Source: Verrucomicrobiales bacterium (GTDB lineage: Bacteria; Verrucomicrobiota; Verrucomicrobiia; Verrucomicrobiales; Akkermansiaceae). Taken from it: a stretch of DNA of 11,557 bases. The translations under genes were made by a program, and so were the position numbers. The first letter of the stretch is position 1, and the number at the start of each line of letters is the position of its first letter. Location of the stretch: positions 1-11,557 of the forward strand of contig DMYM01000285.1 in the NCBI GenBank assembly GCA_003483645.1. Reading direction: 5' to 3'. Below the pieces are notes generated by a model. It made no database searches and had not been told where the DNA came from. It saw only the letters and a list, made by a program, of their open reading frames with translations. Shown one piece after another: positions 1 through 6,659 of this stretch.

Positions 1-257
1 ATCACATAGATTAATCGATTATCAGATTTATCGGCCGGCACCCAGTAGCCTACATTGGTAAGGCCATGTTTTTCAAATAGCTTGCAGGTGTGATTGCGGA
101 ATCGGGCATTGAGGGCATCAAGTTTGCCTTCATTGGCAGAGTAAATGCGCAATTCATACACCTGAGCCCCCTTTTCGTTCTTGTTGCCCTCATCAGCGTG
201 AAGGTTCGTCGAGGTGAAAAGGAACAGAAGAGTCAGAAAGGCCAGGGCGTTCTTCAT
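1..257 (-). CDS. NIPSNAP family protein, secreted (3' end cut by window edge)
   Basis: Reading the minus strand from an ATG at 257 gives 85 codons that stay open to the window edge, so only the N-terminal part is present. The first ~22 residues are a classic signal peptide: Met-Lys-Asn, a Leu/Phe-rich core, then a likely cleavage after LHA, before DEG. The mature part begins with YELRIYSANEGKLDALNARF, followed by a segment containing HTCKLFEKHG and VGYWVP. These are the hallmarks of the NIPSNAP (dimeric alpha-beta barrel) fold: a YELR-type strand, a helix, then a 'G...GYW.P' strand. Exported NIPSNAP proteins are common in Verrucomicrobiota and Planctomycetota, and their biochemical role is not settled. 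No good Shine-Dalgarno sequence precedes the ATG; a GGAG lies about 20 bases upstream, too far to be convincing. Family assignment is firm, substrate unknown. Confidence 0.85.
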   Translation of the reverse strand, partial: MKNALAFLTLLFLFTSTNLHADEGNKNEKGAQVYELRIYSANEGKLDALNARFRNHTCKLFEKHGLTNVGYWVPADKSDNRLIYV

Positions 258-736
258 GGGAGTGGAATCTCAGTTGCTCCACGAGTGCTAGCCCCAAGGA
301 GCAGGGGCCGCAATATTTCCTCGTGGAATCCCCAGCAAGGCCAAGGTGACAACACAACCGGCGGACATCTCTAACATGCAGGAAATCCGCATGACTCTAG
401 GAAATCAGGGCTCGCACCATCCTGATCACTCATCCCGCGGCTCCCCTGTGCGGCCCTCACCCGGTCAGCCATATTTTGTTTCAGAGAGGCAAACTATCCA
501 TTGAACTAAAGACGTAACTTCAATGTTGACGGACCCTCCTATCACATCAGAAGCTCTCACCAAGCTGCCCTTGCAGCAAAAGATTTAGGCAACAAACCCA
601 ATTTCCATAGGCAACCCAACAGAGGGGGGAGAACTTCGGTTCTCCCCCTTCTCTTTTAAACCTGCAGGTGGGAACAAGACTCCCTTCCAGACCGTGGACC
701 GGCGGAGCGGAGGCAACCGGCTGAAGCAGTCCCGCC
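258..736. other. Intergenic stretch without a convincing gene
   Basis: This ~480-bp stretch lies between the starts of the NIPSNAP gene and the end of the TPS-protein gene, both on the minus strand. I find no open frame with a plausible start and protein-like composition. It holds a strong UUCG hairpin (621-652) and, on the minus strand near 494-506, a 13-base match to a tRNA D-arm with no matching acceptor or T-arm. The octamer GATTCCAC occurs twice on the minus strand within the 60 bases before the NIPSNAP start. No clear sigma-70 promoter for the NIPSNAP gene stands out. Confidence 0.5.
621..660. terminator. Strong UUCG hairpin, candidate bidirectional terminator
   Basis: Bases 625-634 and 639-648 form a perfect 10-bp stem closed by the very stable C(UUCG)G tetraloop when read on the plus strand. 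Bases 621-624 and 649-652 extend it by four more pairs, one of them G-U. On the plus strand it runs into CTTTTAAA (653-660), so the better U-tract points to plus-strand termination. The only gene in a position to use it is the minus-strand TPS-protein gene, which stops about 85 bases upstream; in that direction the U-tract is poor. It may therefore serve that gene weakly, or end an unseen plus-strand transcript. Confidence 0.6.
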
Positions 737-1981
737 TCAGGGTTTCTTTGCCTTCGTCCCTCCGCGCACTCCAAAGAAACTGCGTCCCCGCGCGAGATGT
801 CCACTGCCTCGCGTGGTATTACTGGCGAGAGCACTGTTGCGATTGGAAGATTCACCCCGGGAACGGTTGGCCCGTTGCCGCTGGGCGCTCGCGCTGCCGG
901 TGACGGGGGCCGACTCCCGCAGGACCACGCGCTTGGAACTCTCTCCCTGCCCTGGACTGGCTACGACCGGAATACGGCTCAAGCCGGTACTCAGGGGAGA
1001 GGGGGCATCCCCGCGATCGGGATGAAGGACAGTTCCCGGTCCGGGAGGAGGAAAGGGAACGATGATATCAGCGGAAACAAGGGCACCATCCTCATTCGTA
1101 AGGGTCCCATTCGCATCCACCCGCATCATCACCACGCCACCCAGTCCGTCGGCCTGGAGAGTGCCGTTATTCTTGATATCGCTCTCGGCCACAATCTCGA
1201 CCATGCGCTCGGCACGGACTGTCTGTGAATTGAGCACGTTTCCGTTGGCACTTCCCGGCAGCCTCTCAATCCGGGAGGTGCCGGCAGGAACATCCTGCGG
1301 CAAGAGCCTGAAGTTCTGGCCGCCGAAGATCCGGATCGAACCGGCAGGCGCCAGAATCTCACTCCCATCCTCCGGGCCGAAGTCCCCACCCCCGATAATG
1401 ACGGCAGGGCCGCCAAGCACCACGTCACCGGAGGTTGCGATCACCTTTCCTCCCAGGACATTGAGTCGACTGCTGACGGAGGCGTCCGTGAAGTCCGCGG
1501 ACTGTCCATCGAGCAACTGCATCTCGGCCAGCGAATCCAGGTTGTGGGTCACGATCGTGACCGCACCTGCCTCCACCGTTCCAAAGATGTTTAACCCGGT
1601 ATTGGGATGAGTGATGATCAGGTTGCCATTCGGAAAGGAGAGCGTGCCACCGAGGACCGCTTCCTGACGTCCCCCCTGCTCCACCCGGTTGAGAACCGTA
1701 GGGGCGGAATCGGGCCGACCAAGCCACTCGAAGGTCAGGCTGCTGCCAGGATCCTCAAGAGCAAGACGGTCCCAGCGAATGATGCTGGCATCATCGAGTT
1801 GGATGAGGGTCTGCCCCCCGGTCGCTTCATTGTAGAAACAGGAGGCCGCCCCTGAGATCAATGTTGGGTTACCCGGATGCTGATGGTCGCATAGGGGGGT
1901 TTGGCCCGTGGCGGTGCCCAGCGAGCCCGCGAAGGCACCAGCAACGGCAATTAATCTGAGGGAACGACCTCCTGACCACAT
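737..1981 (-). CDS. Short secreted TPS-domain (filamentous haemagglutinin-type) exoprotein
   Basis: About 414 residues. The N-terminus has a signal peptide (MWSGGRSLRLIAVAGAFAG, probable cleavage near ATG/QTP). Residues ~37-310 resemble the haemagglutination-activity (TPS) domain of two-partner secretion exoproteins. They run through GNPTLISGAA, IIRWDRLAL, PTVLNRV, and IITHPNTGLNIFGTVEAG, which stands where the conserved NPNG-x-FG motif lies. After these come runs of short beta-helix-like strands such as GGKVIATSGDVVLGGPAVII and SIRIFGGQNF. TPS proteins are exported through the Sec system and then an Omp85-like FhaC/ShlB pore; no pore gene is in this window. Typical FHA proteins are thousands of residues long, whereas here the TPS domain is nearly the whole protein. 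The last ~100 residues are Pro/Ser/Arg-rich and strongly basic, ending SFFGVRGGTKAKKP. I chose the ATG at 1981; an in-frame GTG at 1990 with GGGG four bases upstream is the alternative. The gene is divergent from the sigma-like gene at 2123, with ~140 bp between starts. Confidence 0.7.
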   Translation of the reverse strand: MWSGGRSLRLIAVAGAFAGSLGTATGQTPLCDHQHPGNPTLISGAASCFYNEATGGQTLIQLDDASIIRWDRLALEDPGSSLTFEWLGRPDSAPTVLNRVEQGGRQEAVLGGTLSFPNGNLIITHPNTGLNIFGTVEAGAVTIVTHNLDSLAEMQLLDGQSADFTDASVSSRLNVLGGKVIATSGDVVLGGPAVIIGGGDFGPEDGSEILAPAGSIRIFGGQNFRLLPQDVPAGTSRIERLPGSANGNVLNSQTVRAERMVEIVAESDIKNNGTLQADGLGGVVMMRVDANGTLTNEDGALVSADIIVPFPPPGPGTVLHPDRGDAPSPLSTGLSRIPVVASPGQGESSKRVVLRESAPVTGSASAQRQRANRSRGESSNRNSALASNTTRGSGHLARGRSFFGVRGGTKAKKP

Positions 1982-2122
1982 ATGAAGCACGATACCCCAA
2001 CCGGACAGGGCAGGAAGCGATTTTCATTTTTTTGCCCGGGATCTCGGAAGCACGGATGACCGGTCCCCCTGGAAACGGTCCTTGCTTTAGGGGAGTTGGA
2101 CATTGTTTCCTAGGAGCGTCCC

Positions 2123-3079
2123 GTGGGGGGACTTGCTATGAATCGCTCCGGCGAGCCTGATCCTGAGTTCTTCGAGAAACTCTGGCGCGCGACTTATCGC
2201 CGGGCCAAGAGGCTGGTCGAGGGTGTCCTTATCCCCGACGAAGCCGCGGGGGCACTGGCGAGCGAGATCTTCGAGAACCTCCTTGATCGCTACAAGCTAC
2301 GTCCCTCCGACGCCGAATTTTCAGCCGAGGCCCTGGACGGTGCCCACGATCACGCCCGCCACAACGTGGCAACCGATCGCACCGCGCAGTCCGATCCGCA
2401 GATCTGTCACGATCTGGAGGACGAGCGCTATGAGAAGAATCTCGACCTCGATCGCCTGCAAAAGAAGGAAGGAGGAGGCTTTTCTGACCATGAATGGAAC
2501 GGGCTCGATCCCATCCTGCGACCCTTCGGATTCCACCTTCTCCTCCGAAAGGGACTGGGCAACCAGGACGCGGAGGACGTCTACCTGGAAACCTTCGCGG
2601 AACTTGCCCGCGAGCGGGCCAAGGACGGCAAGGCTCCCGTCGAGGCCATCGTGGTCTTTGAGGAAGTCATTCCCCTCTTTTCCAAGATGATCCAGTTCCG
2701 GGCCATCGACTGGCGCCGAAAACAGGGGGCTCTGAAGAATCAGCCCAATACCCAGAGTTCCTTTGAGGACCTCACCGAGCGGGAAGACGGGGCCATGCAG
2801 TTCGAGGACGAGAGCGCCGACCCGGACCGGGGCCTGGGGCAGCTCAGTTTCGACGAAATCTATCGGCAGTGTGGAGAGGTTCTCAACGAGTGCCAATGGC
2901 ACCTCATTTTCACTGTTTACGTCGCCCAGAGCGCCACCATGGGTGAACTCTGTGAAGACCCGGAAATCCTTGAACAACTGGGCCTTGATCCTGATCACTC
3001 GATTTCCAAGAAACGCCGAATTCTCAATGAAACGCTGGAAGAAGCTCTCGGAAAGCTGCAAAAATGCCTGTTAAGTTGA
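2123..3079 (+). CDS. Sigma-70-like protein with two region-2-like segments and one region-4-like segment
   Basis: A 318-residue protein, about 1.6 times the length of a normal ECF sigma factor. Residues ~125-204 look like sigma region 2: NQDAEDVYLETFAEL, then a helix ending MIQFRAIDWRRKQ, as in the core-binding and -10-recognition helices. Residues ~245-315 look like region 4: CQWHLIFTVYV, then a spaced helix-turn-helix ending SISKKRRILNETLEEAL. The first 90 residues also read like region 2: YRRAKRLVEGVLIPDEAAGA, EIFENLLDRY, then HARHNVATDR. That suggests a duplicated region 2. A GTG start at 2123 has AGGAG at 2112-2116, six bases away; an ATG at 2138 preceded by a G-run is the alternative. 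The next gene, 40 bp downstream, encodes a one-pass membrane protein, the usual place for an anti-sigma factor. The divergent TPS-protein gene is a likely target. The sigma-like identity rests on motifs I can read and is fairly secure; the duplication is inference. Confidence 0.7.
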   Translation: MGGLAMNRSGEPDPEFFEKLWRATYRRAKRLVEGVLIPDEAAGALASEIFENLLDRYKLRPSDAEFSAEALDGAHDHARHNVATDRTAQSDPQICHDLEDERYEKNLDLDRLQKKEGGGFSDHEWNGLDPILRPFGFHLLLRKGLGNQDAEDVYLETFAELARERAKDGKAPVEAIVVFEEVIPLFSKMIQFRAIDWRRKQGALKNQPNTQSSFEDLTEREDGAMQFEDESADPDRGLGQLSFDEIYRQCGEVLNECQWHLIFTVYVAQSATMGELCEDPEILEQLGLDPDHSISKKRRILNETLEEALGKLQKCLLS

Positions 3080-3119
3080 AAATGACCGAATTTCCGTGCG
3101 GTTGGAGGGGCACAGGACG

Positions 3120-3728
3120 ATGAAAATTGAATCTTCCGACAAGCACGAAGAACTGAAGGCCCTGCTGGCCCAGAGCTTCCGCTCTGAGGAGGGCGATGAT
3201 GTACCTTCCCTGCCCGAGGACCTCCGCGACCGCATCCGGAACCAGTACGGAAAGGATCTCGCCCCCGCCCCCGCTCCCACGAAGGAATGCAGTGAATCCA
3301 TCTTCACCAGGATATCACGTCTCTTCGCGCAACCGCAATTCAGTGGAGCTCTCGCTGCCGTCGCACTGATCGCGGTAGCCGCCTTCCTCCTCATGCCGGA
3401 CCGCACCGATCCGCTCAATGGCGGCATGCGGGGCAACGGTCAGGAAGTCCCTGCCAACCCGGCTGCAACCATCATTCTTTACGGTTTCGAACCCGCAACT
3501 GCGGATGCAATCAAGGCGGTCCTTGATCCCGCGGTGGCCTCCATCAGGCAGGACATCAGCGGTGAACCCGCCGCGGAAGGGGTCACCATCATCATCGACG
3601 GCAAGGCAGGCAACATCGAGGGCTACGCCAATCCCGATGCCGAAGCCACCACCATACAGCTTCCCGACAACGAGTTTGAAGTGGGCAAGGCCGTCAGTGA
3701 ACTGCTCAAACAGCTCACCAGCGAATAG
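3120..3728 (+). CDS. One-pass membrane protein, putative anti-sigma or regulatory partner
   Basis: About 202 residues from the ATG at 3120, which has GGAGGGG at 3104-3110; a longer frame from GTG 3096 lacks a comparable ribosome site. Layout: a charged cytoplasmic segment (~1-70, with SLPEDLRDRIRNQYGKDLA and a Pro/Ala hinge), one hydrophobic segment around residues 82-100 (ALAAVALIAVAAFLLM), then an extracytoplasmic domain of ~100 residues rich in alternating strands and helices (ATIILYGFEPATADAIKAVL, GVTIIIDGKAGNIEGYANP). The last part is acidic. It sits 40 bp after the sigma-like gene and before a terminator, so the two are probably cotranscribed. Position and topology fit an anti-sigma factor, but I see no zinc-binding anti-sigma motif (H-x3-C-x2-C) and recognise no named family. 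Function is inferred from context only. Confidence 0.6.
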   Translation: MKIESSDKHEELKALLAQSFRSEEGDDVPSLPEDLRDRIRNQYGKDLAPAPAPTKECSESIFTRISRLFAQPQFSGALAAVALIAVAAFLLMPDRTDPLNGGMRGNGQEVPANPAATIILYGFEPATADAIKAVLDPAVASIRQDISGEPAAEGVTIIIDGKAGNIEGYANPDAEATTIQLPDNEFEVGKAVSELLKQLTSE

Positions 3729-3773
3729 GCCCAAGAAAAATTTCCAGAGTAGGTTCTTATCGTCCAAGAACAA

Positions 3774-3801
3774 GGCGCGCGCGGGAGACCGCGCGCGTTT
3801 T
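3774..3801 (+). terminator. Rho-independent terminator of the sigma-like / membrane-protein operon
   Basis: A perfect 9-bp GC stem (3776-3784 with 3789-3797, alternating C and G) with a GAGA loop, followed by TTTT at 3798-3801. It lies 45 bases after the membrane-protein stop codon. Read on the minus strand, the same stem is followed by CCTTGTTCTT, so it may also stop transcription from the large minus-strand gene ending at 3842. A second imperfect hairpin with arms TGGCAGG/CCTGCCA lies at 3809-3838, close to that gene's end. Confidence 0.75.
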
Positions 3802-3841
3802 GCGTAGCTGGCAGGACAGGGCTTCGCCTTCCCTGCCACGA

Positions 3842-6526
3842 TCACGACTGCGAGAGAAATCCCCGCTCGTCCTCCGACCAGCCCGGCAATTCGATGGCCT
3901 CGGGAAGCATCTCGCCACTCACTTCCACTCCCCCCTCGCAGCTACGCACCACGAATCCGGTGAGCAGACGGCCACAGGCATTCTCCTGCCAGCCCGGGTG
4001 GGCCTGGTCGCCCTTAAGGATGATGGGATCGGGTGGCATGGAAAAACTGAGCACCCGGCCCGCTGTTTCATAAGCCGCGAAGATTCCGCACCCGGCATCC
4101 TCAGACTGCTGCGGTCCTCCCCCAAACTGGTAGAGCACCATGGAATGGCCCTCCGCTTGCGCCTCCTGCAGGACCTCGCGCATCCGGGTCGTCCCGACCA
4201 GGTCACGCAGGACGATCTTTTCCCGATGCAGGACCCCCAGTTCGGAAGGTCCATCCTCCGGCCCGAGAACAACGGTCTCACTACGGGTAAGGACCGGCAG
4301 GAGCATCCCCCAGACCCGGCGCACCGCCGGTGAGGCTGAGGCATCGAGAGTCACCGCCGCCTTCCCATCTCCGAGGTTGTGGAGATCCATCAGCTGGTGG
4401 GCATTGATCAACAGGCCGCGCCATTCCCGCTCGCTCAATTCGTCGAGCGTAAGCCAATCCTCCAGCCACTGCTGCGCGCCGGGATGACCCGCCGCCACGC
4501 GGGCGGGATCTCCTCCCTGATCGAGGAGGTTCAGCACCTCCCCCCAACTGCAGGAGCAGACCTGTCCCCCGTGCACCCAGAGGAGAGCCCGGTCCCCGGG
4601 TTTGCTCTGCTGAAGGAGGAACTCCTTCACCTTACCGGCAGATTCGCGGCGCCGGGCAAAGACCTCTCCCGCCAGGCTGTTGAGCTCCCGCCTGATATCC
4701 CTGGCCCGGTAGTCCTGCCCGGCCCGTGCCTCCCCGAAGGCCACCCGCACCCCGAAGGGAATGGCCCGTGGCATCTTCCAGAAATACTTTCCGCGCTCGG
4801 CGGAGAAAATGGATTTCCAGAGACCATCGAGGTAGACCGGCTGCACGAGGCAGTCCGCCTTGCGGGCGATCAGTTCGAAGCCGCGCTTGAATTCACCCAT
4901 GAATCCACTGCGGGATAATTCCCCCTCCGGGAAAATGCAGACCACGTTGCCCTCCCTCACGGACTCGGCTGCGACCTTGATGGCATCCTTGGCACGCGTG
5001 CCGGAGATCGGGACGGTATCGAAGAGCTTGGCAACCTTCCCGACCAGGGGCTTTTTGAAGTAGTGACTCACCATCAGGAAGCGCACCGGCCGCGGGCTGG
5101 CGGCGGTGAGGATCAGGGCATCGAGGTAGCTGATGTGATTCGGGGTCAGCAGGACGCCGCCCTTCTCCGGCATGCGATCCGCCCCGATCGTTTCGATGCG
5201 ATAGATGGCGCGCAGGGTGCTCATGGTGAGCAGCTTCAGGAAGGCTCGGGGAAGCAGGCGCATGACGTACCAGGTGGCCGCGCAGACCGTGATGCCAATC
5301 AGGAGGAACTGCTGCTGCCAACTCAGGCCCAGTTTGATGAGCAGCAGCTGCAGTAACACCGCGCCAAACATGGCAAGGCAGTTCAGCAAATTGGACCCCG
5401 CCAGGGTGTTTCCCCGCTGGCTGGGATCGCACTCGTCCTGGAGGAAGGCGTTTACCGGAACGAAGAAGAAGGACGCCCCAAATCCGGTGCCAGCAAGGGT
5501 AGCATAAAAGAAGGCCGTTTCCGGCTGCGTCAAAGTGAGTAGCAGGGCCGATATGGTCATGATGATCCCACCCAGCGGAAGGAGTCCGAGCTCGATGTGT
5601 TGCTTGTTGATCATCGCCGCGAGAATGCTGCCCACCGCAATCCCCCCTCCCGCCGCGAGCATCATCCAGGCCGAGGAGCTGGCGAAGTAGGAGTCACCCG
5701 CGGGGTAGAGTTCGCGCGCGATCTGGATCGAGACCAGCTGCACGATCGCTCCAAACGCCCAGAAGTAGGCCACGCCGAGAGCGCTGAGCCGAAGGGGACG
5801 GGCGTGGAAGAGATCTCCGAGCTGCTTGAAGTGACTGATGATGATCGACCGCCTGAAAAGGACCTTGTTCTGTGCCGGAACGACTTCAATCGAGTAGGCC
5901 ATCACAAGGGTAACAACTGCACCGAAGGTCACCATCAACATGGGAAAGAGACCGGCTCGCCAGCCGTCGCCCGAACTGTCAAGTCGGCCGGTGAACCAGA
6001 AGCTGATCGCGATTTGCCCTATCAGGATCGCGAGGATGGTGAACAGCTCCATCACCCCGCTCGCAAATCCCAGGCGCTTCGAACCCACCAATTCCTTGAT
6101 GATGCCCAACTTGGCGGGACTGAGAATGGTTGACTGCAGAGCCAGGAAGAAGAAACAGATGACTCCCAGCGACAGCTCCTTCAGGCCGAACGAACCCATC
6201 ACCACGAACAGGACGGTCAACTGCATCCAAGCCGTGAGCCGGATCACCCGGGTCTTGGAAAAGTTGTCACTGGCCCATCCCGCGATGGGAGCGAAGAGAA
6301 TGAAGGGAGAGAGGATCAGCAAGCTGAGCACATGAGGGAAATACGCCGCCCACCCTGCGCCGGCCGCGATCCAGATTCCCAGGGGCAGCAGGGTGTACTG
6401 GAGGGCCTTGTCGTTGAAGGCATTCTGGGCCTGGAGGCCCATCAGGCTCCAGAACGAGATCCAGTTCCGCCGGTCCGGCTCGTGGCCACCTGCCTCCACT
6501 TCCGCTTCCTGATCCGCCTCTGGCAC
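3842..6526 (-). CDS. MFS transporter-PlsC acyltransferase fusion with degenerate C-terminal ANL-like domain (LplT-Aas type)
   Basis: About 894 residues in the inner membrane. Residues ~25-430 are a 12-helix major facilitator domain of the LplT type (QNAFNDKALQYTLLPLG, later FIL-FAPIAGWASDN with the MFS A-motif-like loop). Residues ~440-630 are a PlsC acyltransferase: NHISYLD at 463-469 (NHx4D catalytic motif), SGTRAKDA near 508-515, FPEGELSR from 532 (FPEG motif), and VQPVYLDGL near 561. Such fusions import 2-acyl lysophospholipids across the membrane and re-acylate them. Full-length relatives end in an AMP-binding acyl-ACP synthetase domain of ~500 residues. Here only ~250 residues remain, with ANL-like traces but no Ser/Thr/Gly-rich ATP loop. 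An open frame extends upstream to 6859 but overlaps the permease. I chose GTG 6526 (AGGA nine bases upstream). GTG 6619 (GGAG five bases upstream) is possible, but the stretch between them uses codons rare in this gene (ATA, CTA, TGT, AGT). Confidence 0.85.
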   Translation of the reverse strand: MPEADQEAEVEAGGHEPDRRNWISFWSLMGLQAQNAFNDKALQYTLLPLGIWIAAGAGWAAYFPHVLSLLILSPFILFAPIAGWASDNFSKTRVIRLTAWMQLTVLFVVMGSFGLKELSLGVICFFFLALQSTILSPAKLGIIKELVGSKRLGFASGVMELFTILAILIGQIAISFWFTGRLDSSGDGWRAGLFPMLMVTFGAVVTLVMAYSIEVVPAQNKVLFRRSIIISHFKQLGDLFHARPLRLSALGVAYFWAFGAIVQLVSIQIARELYPAGDSYFASSSAWMMLAAGGGIAVGSILAAMINKQHIELGLLPLGGIIMTISALLLTLTQPETAFFYATLAGTGFGASFFFVPVNAFLQDECDPSQRGNTLAGSNLLNCLAMFGAVLLQLLLIKLGLSWQQQFLLIGITVCAATWYVMRLLPRAFLKLLTMSTLRAIYRIETIGADRMPEKGGVLLTPNHISYLDALILTAASPRPVRFLMVSHYFKKPLVGKVAKLFDTVPISGTRAKDAIKVAAESVREGNVVCIFPEGELSRSGFMGEFKRGFELIARKADCLVQPVYLDGLWKSIFSAERGKYFWKMPRAIPFGVRVAFGEARAGQDYRARDIRRELNSLAGEVFARRRESAGKVKEFLLQQSKPGDRALLWVHGGQVCSCSWGEVLNLLDQGGDPARVAAGHPGAQQWLEDWLTLDELSEREWRGLLINAHQLMDLHNLGDGKAAVTLDASASPAVRRVWGMLLPVLTRSETVVLGPEDGPSELGVLHREKIVLRDLVGTTRMREVLQEAQAEGHSMVLYQFGGGPQQSEDAGCGIFAAYETAGRVLSFSMPPDPIILKGDQAHPGWQENACGRLLTGFVVRSCEGGVEVSGEMLPEAIELPGWSEDERGFLSQS

Positions 6527-6659
6527 GAAGAGAGTTCCTAGCCCAAGTGGCCTCTCACTGGAAATCGATTCTTCTATTTCAGAACATCGAGAGGAATGAT
6601 AACCCTCCCTCCCGGGCACGGATGCTCCATCCCTGCCCCTCGCAGGGGGAAAATCCCTA

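Noticed and set aside
440..515. Functional tRNA gene
   Set aside because: Only the D-arm-like part fits; no acceptor pairing, D-stem closure or T-loop sequence is present.
547..855. 102-codon minus-strand open frame overlapping the end of the TPS gene
   Set aside because: It is out of frame with the TPS gene, has no ribosome site, and crosses the UUCG hairpin.
2321..3061. 246-codon minus-strand open frame
   Set aside because: It is antisense to the sigma-like gene, whose motifs, ribosome site and operon partner are convincing; the antisense translation has no recognisable features.
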